A stretch of 53,284 nt of DNA from an uncultured Lachnospiraceae bacterium (GCA_902786205.1 CADABQ010000021.1:1-53284); one strand, 5' to 3'; positions 8,535 through 17,778 are shown, numbered from the stretch's first letter. Made by a program: numbers and translations. Notes: generated by a model not told the origin, from the sequence alone.

Positions 8535-8574
8535 AACGACCACACAAGAGTAGCACTACCCTTGTATGGTCGTT
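8535..8574. repeat. Twin hairpin repeat, copy 1
   Basis: AACGACCA (8535-8542) pairs with TGGTCGTT (8567-8574), and the inner ACAAG..GTA pairs with TAC.CTTGT around a CAC loop. The hairpin and its left flank CCATTATAACACAAAACG recur at 9821-9874. It could be a terminator, with TTCTTT following on plus. The two copies bracket a chimeric pair of gene fragments. Confidence 0.7.
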
Positions 8575-8580
8575 CGTTCT

Positions 8581-8964
8581 TTACTCAAATTCCTTTGTAT
8601 CCTTAACCAAGGTTAAAACATCCTTTGTTACAATTTTCTTTAGGATCATTTGATTCACAATAAAACGAAGAAATAACATTCCTATCGTCACAATTATTAG
8701 CATTTCTCCTGATACGATCCACCAATTTTTCAAGTGAAACATCATACCCATAATCACACACGCTATTGCTGCAATCAACTCACATACGCCAAAAATTCCA
8801 TTAATATTTCCTCGATAAACCTTCATCACATCAGGAATTGAAAATCCATAATATTTCAAAATTCCTACATCCTTTTGCTGCAATTTCAAATAATCACAAA
8901 AAGATAATAGTAAATTTATCGAAGAAGAAAATACCATAATGTATGCATAATACATTAAGGGCAA
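8581..8964 (-). pseudogene. FtsX-like ABC permease, C-terminal fragment
   Basis: The 127-residue frame matches only the last transmembrane block of a MacB/FtsX-type permease: FSSSINLLLSFCDYLKLQQK then DVGILKYYGFS, followed by two membrane helices (about 50-75 and 82-105) and a short tail. Intact FtsX-like proteins have an extracellular domain and at least one further membrane block upstream, which are missing. Its 5' end overlaps, in another frame, the truncated glycosyltransferase, so the two fragments are joined end to end by a deletion or rearrangement near 8940-8960. No ABC ATPase is adjacent. Non-functional. Confidence 0.65.
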
Positions 8965-9460
8965 TTGTAGGTATCCAGAAATTTATTATACCAATTTTTT
9001 GCAACATTAGATAAAAATAGTAAAAGAAAAGCACAATAAAATGATTATTGGGATAATTCTGAAAATAAGTTTGCTCCATATTCAATTGTCCATGTTGTTC
9101 TCCTAACATTGCAAGGGCTTCGTTCATAACCCTAGCCGCATCTGTTGTTGCGGCAGGGCGAGAAACAAAACACAAATACAAAATTTGCAACAAAAGAATT
9201 GCAATAAAACTTATTGCTGGAACAATCCATGTTTTTTTATAACGAATTTTATCTGTCTGTTGATATACCACTAGCAATACTACGATAAAAAGAATAGAAC
9301 TGCATAAAAGAACACAAATTTGTCCTATCCTTCCATATTGCCCTGTAAATATATCTTTTCCATGGTTCATAGTTACGACAGATAGTAGAAAAATGATGCT
9401 ACACAATACGAATGTTGCGTATAAACTAAATCGGTAAAATAGATGGGAAACTCTTTTCAT
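8894..9460 (-). pseudogene. Integral-membrane glycosyltransferase, N-terminal fragment
   Basis: This 188-residue frame resembles the N-terminal part of a GT39/GT83-like membrane glycosyltransferase that uses lipid-phosphate sugars. There are three hydrophobic helices, then the extracytoplasmic stretch RPAATTDAARVMNEALAM with the acidic residue typical of the catalytic loop, then YFQNYPNNHFIVLFFYYFY. Intact proteins have 9-13 membrane spans over 450 residues or more. Here the sequence switches to unrelated FtsX-derived DNA after about IPTIALNVL and stops. The start ATG at 9460 follows AAAGGAC. The protein would be a broken membrane stub. Confidence 0.6.
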
Positions 9461-9571
9461 AAATAAAGTCCTTTCGTTTCTGCAAGCGGGAACCCACTAT
9501 ATTTAGGTGATAAATCATTGACACTAATTTATCCTATTGTTCTTTCTTCTAAAACGTAATTACAATTTGTC

Positions 9572-9737
9572 TAGGGGATATTCGCAATCCACTTTGTTAC
9601 TACTCATAATCAATGCCTTTTACTGTTATAACAACAGAGCAAGCATAGGCTTTACCCATTTTGGCAAGAAGCACACCGTCACCTGCTACTTATTGCCCTT
9701 CACAATAGAAGTTAGGGATTTCCTTATTCGTGTAAAA
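9572..9737. repeat. Dispersed repeat E, degenerate copy
   Basis: From GGATATTCGCAATCC onward to TTATTCGTGTAAAA this stretch aligns along its length with the copy at 50208-50370, including an internal CTACTTATTGC...GCAATAG hairpin and the order of landmarks. It is more diverged than that copy. No gene is present in 9461-9927 apart from this and the hairpin repeat. Confidence 0.6.
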
Positions 9738-9834
9738 TCCTTTTTACATCTATCTTTTCTAACTATTGAAAATATTTTTCTTTTATTTTCAAAAAACAGT
9801 TTCAACAACTACACATTTTACCATTATAACACAA

Positions 9835-9874
9835 AACGGCCATAAAAGAGTAGCACTACTCTTATATGGTCGTT
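9835..9874. repeat. Twin hairpin repeat, copy 2
   Basis: Second copy of the hairpin at 8535. Arms AACGGCCATA and TATGGTCGTT with inner AAGAGTA/TACTCTT surround a CAC loop. The stem is kept although several bases differ from copy 1, so pairing rather than sequence seems to be conserved. It lies 53 bp after the ddh stop codon (minus strand) and may end that transcript. Confidence 0.7.
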
Positions 9875-9927
9875 AATTTTTTGTAAGCGTTCACTAATTG
9901 TGAACCATTATCCAGCTAAATTCTTTT

Positions 9928-10908
9928 TTACAAAAGATTCTTACGCAATTCGGCACCATCTTTCGCGCTCAAATATGCTGGTGCAATATCAAATACTGTC
10001 TTGCAGCCGTTCTGACCTTCTTTATATAATCGAAATGCTGCTCTTGCATAAGCTACAATAACACTAGCTGTAAATTCTGGATTTGAGTCAAGTTTCAAGC
10101 TATACTCAATCACATGATTATGCTCCTGATTCCAACCTGTCTTTCCAGAACGGATTACAAAACCACCATGTGGAATACCACTGTGATTTGCCTTCAATTC
10201 TTCCTCACTGATAAAATGAACGGTAGTGTCATAATCTACAAAATAATTTGGCATATTTTTGATTGTTTCCTCTACCTTTGCAGCATCTGCGCCTTCCTCC
10301 AAAACAACAAAGCATTCTCGCGTATGCTTCTGTCTTGTAGTAAGCTCTGGATTTTCTCCATTTCTCACTGCTTCCAGTGCTGCTTCTACCGGAATTGTAT
10401 ACTGCTTTCCATCTTTCACACCTTCTACACGACGGATTGCATCAGAATGTCCTTGGCTGACACCTTTTCCCCAGAATGTATAATCGCGTCCTTCTGGCAA
10501 AATGGCATTGGCATACATACGATTCAAAGAGAACATTCCTGGGTCCCAACCTACTGAAATAATTCCAACATGTCCACTTTTCTTCGCTGCTACATCTACA
10601 TTCTCAAAATGTTCTGGAATTCTTGCATGAGTGTCAAAACTATCTACGACATTAAACAATTGTGCATACTTTGGTGTTTGTTCTGGCAAATCTGTTGCAC
10701 TACCACCGCAAAGAATCATAACATCAATCTTATCCTTCCACTGCTCCACATCTGCAACAGAGCAAACAGTTGCAGTTTCTGTTAAAATTGACACACTTTC
10801 TGGTGCACGTCTGGTAAATACTGCAACTAATTCCATGTCTTGATTCTGCTTAATTGCACACTCTATTCCTCTACCAAGATTTCCATATCCTAAAATTCCG
10901 ATTCTCAT
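9928..10908 (-). CDS. ddh: Meso-diaminopimelate D-dehydrogenase
   Basis: The 326-residue protein is a full-length diaminopimelate dehydrogenase. The enzyme converts tetrahydrodipicolinate, ammonia and NADPH to meso-diaminopimelate in one step, supplying lysine and peptidoglycan. The N-terminal NADP fold is MRIGILGYGNLGRGIE with GYGNLG at 7-12. The specific signature runs through CGGSATDLPEQTPKYA, NVVDSFDTHARIP and GHVGIISVGWDPGMFSLNR, and the substrate-binding C-terminus includes GIPHGGFVIRSGKTG and SNPEFTASVIVAYARAA. The ribosome site GAAGGAGG precedes the ATG, with a consensus promoter about 35 bp upstream. It is monocistronic. Presence of this enzyme implies the dehydrogenase branch of lysine synthesis. 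Confidence 0.95.
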   Translation of the reverse strand: MRIGILGYGNLGRGIECAIKQNQDMELVAVFTRRAPESVSILTETATVCSVADVEQWKDKIDVMILCGGSATDLPEQTPKYAQLFNVVDSFDTHARIPEHFENVDVAAKKSGHVGIISVGWDPGMFSLNRMYANAILPEGRDYTFWGKGVSQGHSDAIRRVEGVKDGKQYTIPVEAALEAVRNGENPELTTRQKHTRECFVVLEEGADAAKVEETIKNMPNYFVDYDTTVHFISEEELKANHSGIPHGGFVIRSGKTGWNQEHNHVIEYSLKLDSNPEFTASVIVAYARAAFRLYKEGQNGCKTVFDIAPAYLSAKDGAELRKNLL

Positions 10909-10941
10909 ATTTTATCCTCCTTCTGATTCGCTCTACCCCTA

Positions 10942-10970
10942 ATTTTACTTTTGAAAAAAGAACTTGTCAA
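10942..10970 (-). promoter_or_regulatory. ddh promoter
   Basis: On the minus strand TTGACA (10970-10965) is separated by 17 nt from TAAAAT (10947-10942). The distance to the ddh ATG (10908) leaves a 5' leader of about 27 nt with the ribosome site. No attenuator or lysine riboswitch is visible. Confidence 0.7.
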
Positions 10971-11021
10971 CCAGTCAATCACTGTGTTCTTTGGTACTTC
11001 TTGCATGTGTGCAAGCAAACT

Positions 11022-11139
11022 GTTACTGTTTCGCATAGTAGGCGGAGATATTGACAAAATGTAACTGTTAAGAAGTTTCATTGGCAAAATATAATAATTC
11101 AATCGAGGACATTCATAAAGTATTACTGTGAACAGTAAC
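11022..11139. repeat. MITE-like element, GTTACTRTT ends (copy a)
   Basis: A 118-bp intergenic segment is bounded by GTTACTGTT (11022-11030) and its inverted copy AACAGTAAC (11131-11139). The same terminal sequence bounds the longer elements at 28825, 43590 and 48579. The interior differs from theirs. I treat it as a diverged or unrelated-core member; confidence is limited by the short ends. Confidence 0.45.
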
Positions 11140-11185
11140 CATAAAGTGCCACCATACACAAATTAGCTCAAAATATTGATTTTTA
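11138..11185. repeat. Dispersed repeat G, copy 1
   Basis: CATAAAGTGCCA followed by ACAAATTAG and CAAAATATT aligns with 28718-28765 and, inverted, with 49330-49380. It directly follows the GTTACT-ended element and lies just upstream of the esterase promoter. Confidence 0.5.
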
Positions 11186-11272
11186 TTATAGAAGGAAAAT
11201 GCTATAATGAAACATAGTAGTATAAAAACGGCAAGCTTTATTCACTTGCATTTCTTAATTAGAGGGGTACAA

Positions 11273-12154
11273 ATGCAAAATATAATAAACAAACAGTTTT
11301 ATAAACAACAGCGTAATTTTGAAAAATCCTGTGTAGAAAGAGAGCGTAAATTTACCTTTCCAGATGGTGTGACGTGTACAGAAAATATACAGTACACGTC
11401 TAATGATAAAGCTCATCTGCTGGATCTCTATCGTCCAAAACAGATGGATGGACAGATCTTACCAATCATTATCAACGTCCACGGAGGCGGTCTTCTCCTT
11501 GGAAACAAAGAGTTTAACAAATACTTTTGTGCTTTGCTCTGCAAAAAGGGATTTCTTGTGTACAGTATCGAATATAGGCTTGTTCCAGACTGTATGATTT
11601 TTGACCAATTTCAGGATGTATTTGCCGCAATGGATTTTGTAAAAAAACATGCCGTTGAAGATGGGGGTGACCTATCTCATGTATACATGGTAGGCGATAG
11701 TGGGGGTGCCTGTCTGATTACTTATACCAATGCAATCCAAAACAGTCAAACCATTGCACAAGCGGCAGAGGTGCAGCCATCCGACTTACAGGTGAATGCC
11801 CTTGGACTGATCAGTGGCATGTTTTATACCACAAACTTTGACAAAATTGGCATATTTCTTCCCAAATATTTATACGGAAAAAATTATAAAAAGACTCCTT
11901 TTGGCAAATATGTCAATCCAGAAAATCCTGAACTGATTCAGGCACTTGCACCAACATGGCTGGTAACAAGTCAAGATGATTATTTAAGAAATTACACAAT
12001 TCATTTTGAAAAAGCATTGAAAAGTGCAGAAAAAAAGCACAAACTGGTAGATTTCGAAAAAAACAAAAAACTTACACATGCGTTTAGTGTATTTGAACCA
12101 TTTCTACCAGAAAGTGCAATTGATTTGCTTGCGAACTATTTAAGACAGTTTTGA
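11273..12154 (+). CDS. Alpha/beta hydrolase of the hormone-sensitive-lipase (BD-FAE/esterase) type
   Basis: The 293-residue esterase has the HSL-family oxyanion motif HGGG (NVHGGGLLLG), the nucleophile elbow GDSGGA, and a C-terminal His in LTHAFSVFEPF. The acid is likely Asp in TSQDDYLRNY. It probably hydrolyses short acyl esters in the cytosol; no signal peptide is present. The frame is open 22 codons upstream, but the upstream ATG (11207) overlaps an extended -10 (TGCTATAAT, 11199-11207), so it cannot be in the transcript. GAGGGG lies 6 nt before the ATG at 11273, which I take as the start. It is a single gene, convergent with the CRISPR array. Confidence 0.85.
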   Translation: MQNIINKQFYKQQRNFEKSCVERERKFTFPDGVTCTENIQYTSNDKAHLLDLYRPKQMDGQILPIIINVHGGGLLLGNKEFNKYFCALLCKKGFLVYSIEYRLVPDCMIFDQFQDVFAAMDFVKKHAVEDGGDLSHVYMVGDSGGACLITYTNAIQNSQTIAQAAEVQPSDLQVNALGLISGMFYTTNFDKIGIFLPKYLYGKNYKKTPFGKYVNPENPELIQALAPTWLVTSQDDYLRNYTIHFEKALKSAEKKHKLVDFEKNKKLTHAFSVFEPFLPESAIDLLANYLRQF

Positions 12155-12285
12155 TGTCTCTATGTGGAATAGTGCAAATAAAATGCCTCTCCAAAACTCT
12201 GAGTATACTTTCCCCTAGTAAAATCAATCTGCTTTCCCATGTAATGACTGACACACTGCGATTACGTCAGAGGGTGAAGACATAA

Positions 12286-15200
12286 ATTTCAATCCACGTT
12301 CCCGCGAAGGGAACGACGTCTAGCTTGATTTGGCACTGCCAATACCATATCATTTCAATCCACGTTCCCGCGAAGGGAACGACATAGATTACATTCTTTA
12401 TAGTCTATATAGAACTATTTCAATCCACGTTCCCGCGAAGGGAACGACAGAAGCAATGGCAATGGTTGTCCATACTGTTCTAATTTCAATCCACGTTCCC
12501 GCGAAGGGAACGACTAAAAGGTAGTCTATTTCTGGTTTTGTAAAATTTATTTCAATCCACGTTCCCGCGAAGGGAACGACATTTATTCATATTGACGTTG
12601 TTTCCTCCTTCCTTAATTTCAATCCACGTTCCCGCGAAGGGAACGACATAACTGTATCAGATCATCCCCTATTTTTCTATAATTTCAATCCACGTTCCCG
12701 CGAAGGGAACGACATTGTAGGAGTTTCAGTAGGTTCGGGTTCTTCTGATTTCAATCCACGTTCCCGCGAAGGGAACGACCTCTAAACAATGATTTTCTAG
12801 CATATTATATTTATTTCAATCCACGTTCCCGCGAAGGGAACGACGGAATCTTATAAGTTCCGTTTGCTTTTACAAAAAATTTCAATCCACGTTCCCGCGA
12901 AGGGAACGACGGCTATGGCATCTGGAATGGGACTAGCTTCCGATATTTCAATCCACGTTCCCGCGAAGGGAACGACTTTCAAGGGCTTGTGAGAATCCAG
13001 CAGGAAATAATTTCAATCCACGTTCCCGCGAAGGGAACGACTAACATTTTGGGATTTCGAAAAATTTGAATACAATTTCAATCCACGTTCCCGCGAAGGG
13101 AACGACTGTATTCAATGTTAATAACTGCATCTGCTGAGCGATTTCAATCCACGTTCCCGCGAAGGGAACGACGATTAGTTTTGCCCTTTGTTTACTACTT
13201 AATTCAATTTCAATCCACGTTCCCGCGAAGGGAACGACAATCACCTCCTTAAAATACTACTTTGCAATTCAATTTCAATCCACGTTCCCGCGAAGGGAAC
13301 GACTTGCAAACAAGTAAAGAAAGAGATGGATTTATAGATTTCAATCCACGTTCCCGCGAAGGGAACGACACAGTAACCGACACAGAATATATAAGCAGAC
13401 AAATTTCAATCCACGTTCCCGCGAAGGGAACGACTGTAATTCTGTACAATTCAGAAACTATGAACTTATTTCAATCCACGTTCCCGCGAAGGGAACGACC
13501 TTTTCCTTCCAGGTTTACTGTTCCATCTTCTCTATTTCAATCCACGTTCCCGCGAAGGGAACGACATCGCCCCAACGATTTACAAAGTTCTTAATCTTTG
13601 ATTTCAATCCACGTTCCCGCGAAGGGAACGACCTTTTACGTGAGTTAATTCTATCATCAATATACTATTTCAATCCACGTTCCCGCGAAGGGAACGACTT
13701 AGGTGGCGGTGACGGCTTATTTGGAGCTAATAAATTTCAATCCACGTTCCCGCGAAGGGAACGACGATTTCTTCAATATATTCTCTGTCTGTATCAATTG
13801 ATTTCAATCCACGTTCCCGCGAAGGGAACGACATAACAGCACCTTGTGCAAGATGCGGTATTTTTGATTTCAATCCACGTTCCCGCGAAGGGAACGACAC
13901 GTAGTCGTTGAATTACAATTCTTACTTCTCTCATTTCAATCCACGTTCCCGCGAAGGGAACGACCTATCTTATTCTGCATAGCATCTATAGCTAATAATA
14001 TTTCAATCCACGTTCCCGCGAAGGGAACGACAAATAAGGCAGTGATAAATACCACTGCCTGCGTATTTCAATCCACGTTCCCGCGAAGGGAACGACATAA
14101 ATCATAGTGAAGGAGATGATTAAAATGATTATTTCAATCCACGTTCCCGCGAAGGGAACGACACAGCTTTGAAAGAAAGCTGGAAAATCTCAAAAATTTC
14201 AATCCACGTTCCCGCGAAGGGAACGACGAATATTTTTGGAGGTAACAATAAACCTGTAACAAATTTCAATCCACGTTCCCGCGAAGGGAACGACTATATG
14301 TTTGAGTATGCACTACCAATGATAAAAAAATTTCAATCCACGTTCCCGCGAAGGGAACGACATGGTGGTATTCCAGTTGGGAGAATCGCAGAATTATTTC
14401 AATCCACGTTCCCGCGAAGGGAACGACAGTATTAGGCGGATATACAGAAACAGCTATACAATTTCAATCCACGTTCCCGCGAAGGGAACGACATAAGAAT
14501 CAGGGACAAGGTGCAACATCCAATATTGATTTCAATCCACGTTCCCGCGAAGGGAACGACGATTGGAAACTAAAAAGATGCGACAAAAACGAGAAATTTC
14601 AATCCACGTTCCCGCGAAGGGAACGACATCTTGATTTGATTATAAAAGATTTGAATAAGAATTTCAATCCACGTTCCCGCGAAGGGAACGACTGTGATGT
14701 ACGAAAATAGGGACATCTGCACACTTATTTCAATCCACGTTCCCGCGAAGGGAACGACGAAGAAGATAGTAAGAAGATAGCATCTGCAAATATTTCAATC
14801 CACGTTCCCGCGAAGGGAACGACGTAATGATACTTATATGCCATTTGATTATGGAGAATTTCAATCCACGTTCCCGCGAAGGGAACGACCAAACCTCGGA
14901 ATGATATATGAACCCACTATCTTATTTCAATCCACGTTCCCGCGAAGGGAACGACCTACTTGTTGCTCTGCTTGCGCCTCTTCTTGATGATTTCAATCCA
15001 CGTTCCCGCGAAGGGAACGACTTTGTTTTTCCAAGTCCTTGGTCATCGCATAACAAATTTCAATCCACGTTCCCGCGAAGGGAACGACGGTGGGGTAAGT
15101 ATGGCACTAACTGAATTTAGCAATTTCAATCCACGTTCCCGCGAAGGGAACGACTTCTCCAATCGAAATAGGGTAAATATAATTCGTTATTTCAATCCAC

Positions 15201-15549
15201 GTTCCCGCGAAGGGAACGACGCATTTTTCCGAAGGATATTTTGGCACACAGTTAATTTCAATCCACGTTCCCGCGAAGGGAACGACAATACTAATTTCTG
15301 ACTGCCAATTATACTTTAGTATTTCAATCCACGTTCCCGCGAAGGGAACGACGAAAAGTAACGCAGGTAATGGCACTGTTGGAAGATATTTCAATCCACG
15401 TTCCCGCGAAGGGAACGACGTGAAGGCTATGAACAAATGACATTCTATGTCAATTTCAATCCACGTTCCCGCGAAGGGAACGACCGAAAGACGGCTTTCT
15501 TTCTTGTCCGTTCTTGTATTTCAATCCACGTTCCCGCGAAGGGAACGAC
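12286..15549 (-). CRISPR. Type I-C CRISPR array, 50 repeats and 49 spacers
   Basis: I counted 50 copies of a 32-bp repeat. Read on the minus strand it starts GTCGTTCCC, ends GTGGATTGAAAT and forms a GTTCCC/GGGAAC hairpin, which is the classic type I-C repeat. All copies appear identical, including the copy at the leader-distal end (12286). The 49 spacers total 1664 bp, about 33-35 bp each, and I saw no duplicate spacers. Orientation is set by the repeat and by cas2 lying upstream on the minus strand, so the leader is at 15550-15778 and the newest spacers are near 15.5 kb. Several spacers carry phage-like ribosome-site plus ATG patterns (e.g. 12586, 14097). Reading frames across the array are translations of the repeat and are not genes. 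Confidence 0.99.
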
Positions 15550-15778
15550 AGCAAAACAGCTTACTTTCCTTTTCTGCTTTGCAATATTTTTATTTATTTT
15601 ATACAAATTAAATGTTAAATCACCTCTATTATAATTACGGTTAAACCTTATTTTCATCTTTTTGTATATTTTTTTATGTGCGAATACCCCTAACAATTAA
15701 TGTGCACTTTCTATTCGCATCCGCACAATCTCCCTTATAATACAAGTCCTGCATGTTTCTACTCTACATAACTTTTTA
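15550..15778 (-). promoter_or_regulatory. CRISPR leader
   Basis: The AT-rich 229 bp between cas2 and the first repeat is the expected leader. It contains an 8-bp inverted repeat (TGCGAATA at 15679-15686 and TATTCGCA at 15712-15719), a TATAAT at 15633-15628 on the minus strand, and an AT-rich run ending next to the repeat. Array transcription and spacer insertion should occur from here. I see no IHF-type element I could name. Confidence 0.75.
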
Positions 15779-16069
15779 CTAAAATATAAGTGTATCATTT
15801 ATGTTATAATCTTTGGTTTTTCCTATTTTTTCAACCTTATTCTCATAATTATTGCCTATTAAATAAAAACGAAGACTATCTTTTTCTTTATCAATCATAC
15901 CTTCCAAAATTCCCTTTATCATTCGATACTGTCCTGCATCAACAAAACACTCGAATACTGAATTTTGAACTCGTTGTCCATAATTTACACACTGCTTTGC
16001 AACTTTCCGAAGTCGACTTTTTCCTTCTGAAGTTTCTGTATTAACATCATAAGTGATTACAACTAGCAT
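15779..16069 (-). CDS. cas2: CRISPR-associated endonuclease Cas2
   Basis: The 96-residue protein is the I-C type Cas2, the central dimer of the Cas1-Cas2 spacer integrase. It starts MLVVITYDVNTETSEGKSRL, with the conserved metal-site Asp8 at the end of the first strand of the ferredoxin-like fold, and continues RLRKVAKQCVNYGQRVQNSV with the family pattern (YG-RVQ-SVFEC). The C-terminal strand is complete. It follows cas1 after 13 nt and is the last gene of the operon; the array leader begins right after its stop. Confidence 0.97.
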   Translation of the reverse strand: MLVVITYDVNTETSEGKSRLRKVAKQCVNYGQRVQNSVFECFVDAGQYRMIKGILEGMIDKEKDSLRFYLIGNNYENKVEKIGKTKDYNINDTLIF

Positions 16070-16082
16070 AGCTTACCATCTC

Positions 16083-17114
16083 CTATCTCCAAAAAAATGG
16101 TGGATATGCATCTATATCCCCACGAATCGCTCTCGCTAGCAACAGAGCCTGTATATAGGGAAGCATCCCCCATTCTACCTTTTCATTTAAATAAGGATGT
16201 ACTATTGTTTCTTGCTTTTTGGATTGCCAAGCAGATAAGAATTTATTTCTCGTTTCGCCTTCCATTATTACAGCTCCATCCTCTTTACTCACAAATCCTT
16301 TCCCATTGATTACCTTTTTATTAATCAATGTAAGTACAAAACGATCCGCCAATGGTGCTCTTAATTCTTCCATTAAATCTAACGCCAAAGAATGTCTTCC
16401 TGGACGATCCGTATGCATAAAACCAGCATACGGATCCAATCCAACAAGCTCCAATGCAGAACAACACATATTTTCCAGTAATGCATAGCTAAAAGATAGC
16501 ATGGCATTTACAGCATCTAATGGTGGTCTTCTTGTTCGTCCTTCAAAAATAAACTCCTGCTTTTGTTGTAAAATTAAATCGTTAAAAACAGAGAAATATT
16601 CCTTTGCTGTTTCTCCTTCATCCCCCCTTATTTCATCAATTGACGACGCATTTTTCACATTTTCAATTTGCCCTGTAATATGCTCACAAACCTTATTCAA
16701 CTTATTACAATCCAACCGCATTGCATAATCTCTAACTGCTCTTTTTACAACACTTCTTGAATTGTACAATTTACCATAAATAAAATTTCTGGCATAATTT
16801 CTTGCACATGCCTGATCATCAGAAAGTCGATACTGCTGTTTTCGCAACAAGATATTTCCATAAGAGGGGCCACTTATTCGAGCCATAAACTGCCCTGTTG
16901 GTTTTACAAAAGAAAGTCCAATATTATTTTTTGCACATTTTCCCATCAAAGCTGGACTTGCACCAACATAACTCATACATACAATTGATTCTAAATTATG
17001 CAAAGGCACCCTTCCTATTTCTTTCCCCTCTTTTTTTATTACAATATTTTCGCCATCCAATGTCAGATAACTTTTTTCATTCATAATATACAATGTATTC
17101 AATAATTTTCTCAT
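16083..17114 (-). CDS. cas1: CRISPR-associated integrase Cas1 (type I-C)
   Basis: A full-length 343-residue Cas1. The N-terminal beta domain starts MRKLLNTLYIMNEKSYLTLD, and the helical catalytic domain carries the three metal ligands: Glu in RGDEGETAKEYF (about 166), His in GFMHTDRPGRHSLALD (about 234) and the acidic residue of LMEELRAPLAD (about 249). It integrates new spacers together with Cas2 and, in I-C systems, Cas4. It begins one nucleotide after the cas4 stop, so translation is coupled. All catalytic residues look intact, so acquisition should be functional, which fits the long uniform array. Confidence 0.97.
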   Translation of the reverse strand: MRKLLNTLYIMNEKSYLTLDGENIVIKKEGKEIGRVPLHNLESIVCMSYVGASPALMGKCAKNNIGLSFVKPTGQFMARISGPSYGNILLRKQQYRLSDDQACARNYARNFIYGKLYNSRSVVKRAVRDYAMRLDCNKLNKVCEHITGQIENVKNASSIDEIRGDEGETAKEYFSVFNDLILQQKQEFIFEGRTRRPPLDAVNAMLSFSYALLENMCCSALELVGLDPYAGFMHTDRPGRHSLALDLMEELRAPLADRFVLTLINKKVINGKGFVSKEDGAVIMEGETRNKFLSAWQSKKQETIVHPYLNEKVEWGMLPYIQALLLARAIRGDIDAYPPFFWR

Positions 17115-17115
17115 A

Positions 17116-17778
17116 TTATTCCCCCTGCAGAAAATCTGAAATATACTCCTTCACAGGTTTATTTTTCATTAGCTTAGGTAAACATTTTTCTTTTAATGAA
17201 CATGAATTACAAGTCTTTGAACGCTTTACAATTGGTGTGTATCCTTTATCGTACAAATCGTGCATCTCTTGAAAAATTTTTCTCACCTGTATACGTAATT
17301 CATCTGAAATTGCAACAGCCTCTCTTCTTTTGGTTTCACCGTAAAATAAATATCCTTCTTGTATTTCACAGCAAAACATTTCTTCTAAACACATTGCCTG
17401 CGCAACTAATTGTAATTTATCTGATAAATCTTTTTTTGGCTTTCCACGTTTATATTCTATTGGTACAATTTTATAACTTCCATCACGATTTTTCAGTAAA
17501 ATACCATCCTGGCATTCATGAAATTCAACTACATCACAAATACCACTAACCCCTAGTTCATAGGAATGAATTGCTAATCCTCTTGAAATAAGAATATTTT
17601 TTCTCTTTTCAAAATCGCTGCTATCGTGCACTTTTTTATGCATAAAATTTCCATCTATTGTAAGATAATTTTCTTCCCATTGTTGCTCAATATGTATCAG
17701 TGCCCATTGTCGCTTGCAATAAGTATAATGTTGAATCCCTGATAACATCAAAAAATCTTCCTCTTTAAATTCCCTCAA
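17116..17778 (-). CDS. cas4: CRISPR-associated exonuclease Cas4 (type I-C)
   Basis: The 220-residue Cas4 trims prespacers and helps select PAM-proximal ends during acquisition. It has the N-terminal Cys in YCKRQWALIHIEQQWEEN (about residue 21), the RecB-nuclease core GICDVVEF and IVPIEYKRGKP, the QLVAQAMCLEEMF helix, and the C-terminal iron-sulfur cysteines CNSCSLKEKC, so all four cluster ligands are present. The start is likely TTG at 17778, overlapping the end of cas7, because the conserved EEDFLMLSGIQ needs it. An ATG ten codons later is the alternative. Confidence 0.95.
   Translation of the reverse strand: MREFKEEDFLMLSGIQHYTYCKRQWALIHIEQQWEENYLTIDGNFMHKKVHDSSDFEKRKNILISRGLAIHSYELGVSGICDVVEFHECQDGILLKNRDGSYKIVPIEYKRGKPKKDLSDKLQLVAQAMCLEEMFCCEIQEGYLFYGETKRREAVAISDELRIQVRKIFQEMHDLYDKGYTPIVKRSKTCNSCSLKEKCLPKLMKNKPVKEYISDFLQGE

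Noticed and set aside
10909..11206. Possible lysine riboswitch upstream of ddh
   Set aside because: The promoter lies only about 35 bp from the start codon, so no room exists for an aptamer in the leader.
12330..15634. Open reading frames in both directions through 12.3-15.6 kb
   Set aside because: They translate the 32-bp CRISPR repeat again and again (e.g. FNPRSREGND, VVPFAGTWIEI) and are artefacts of the array.
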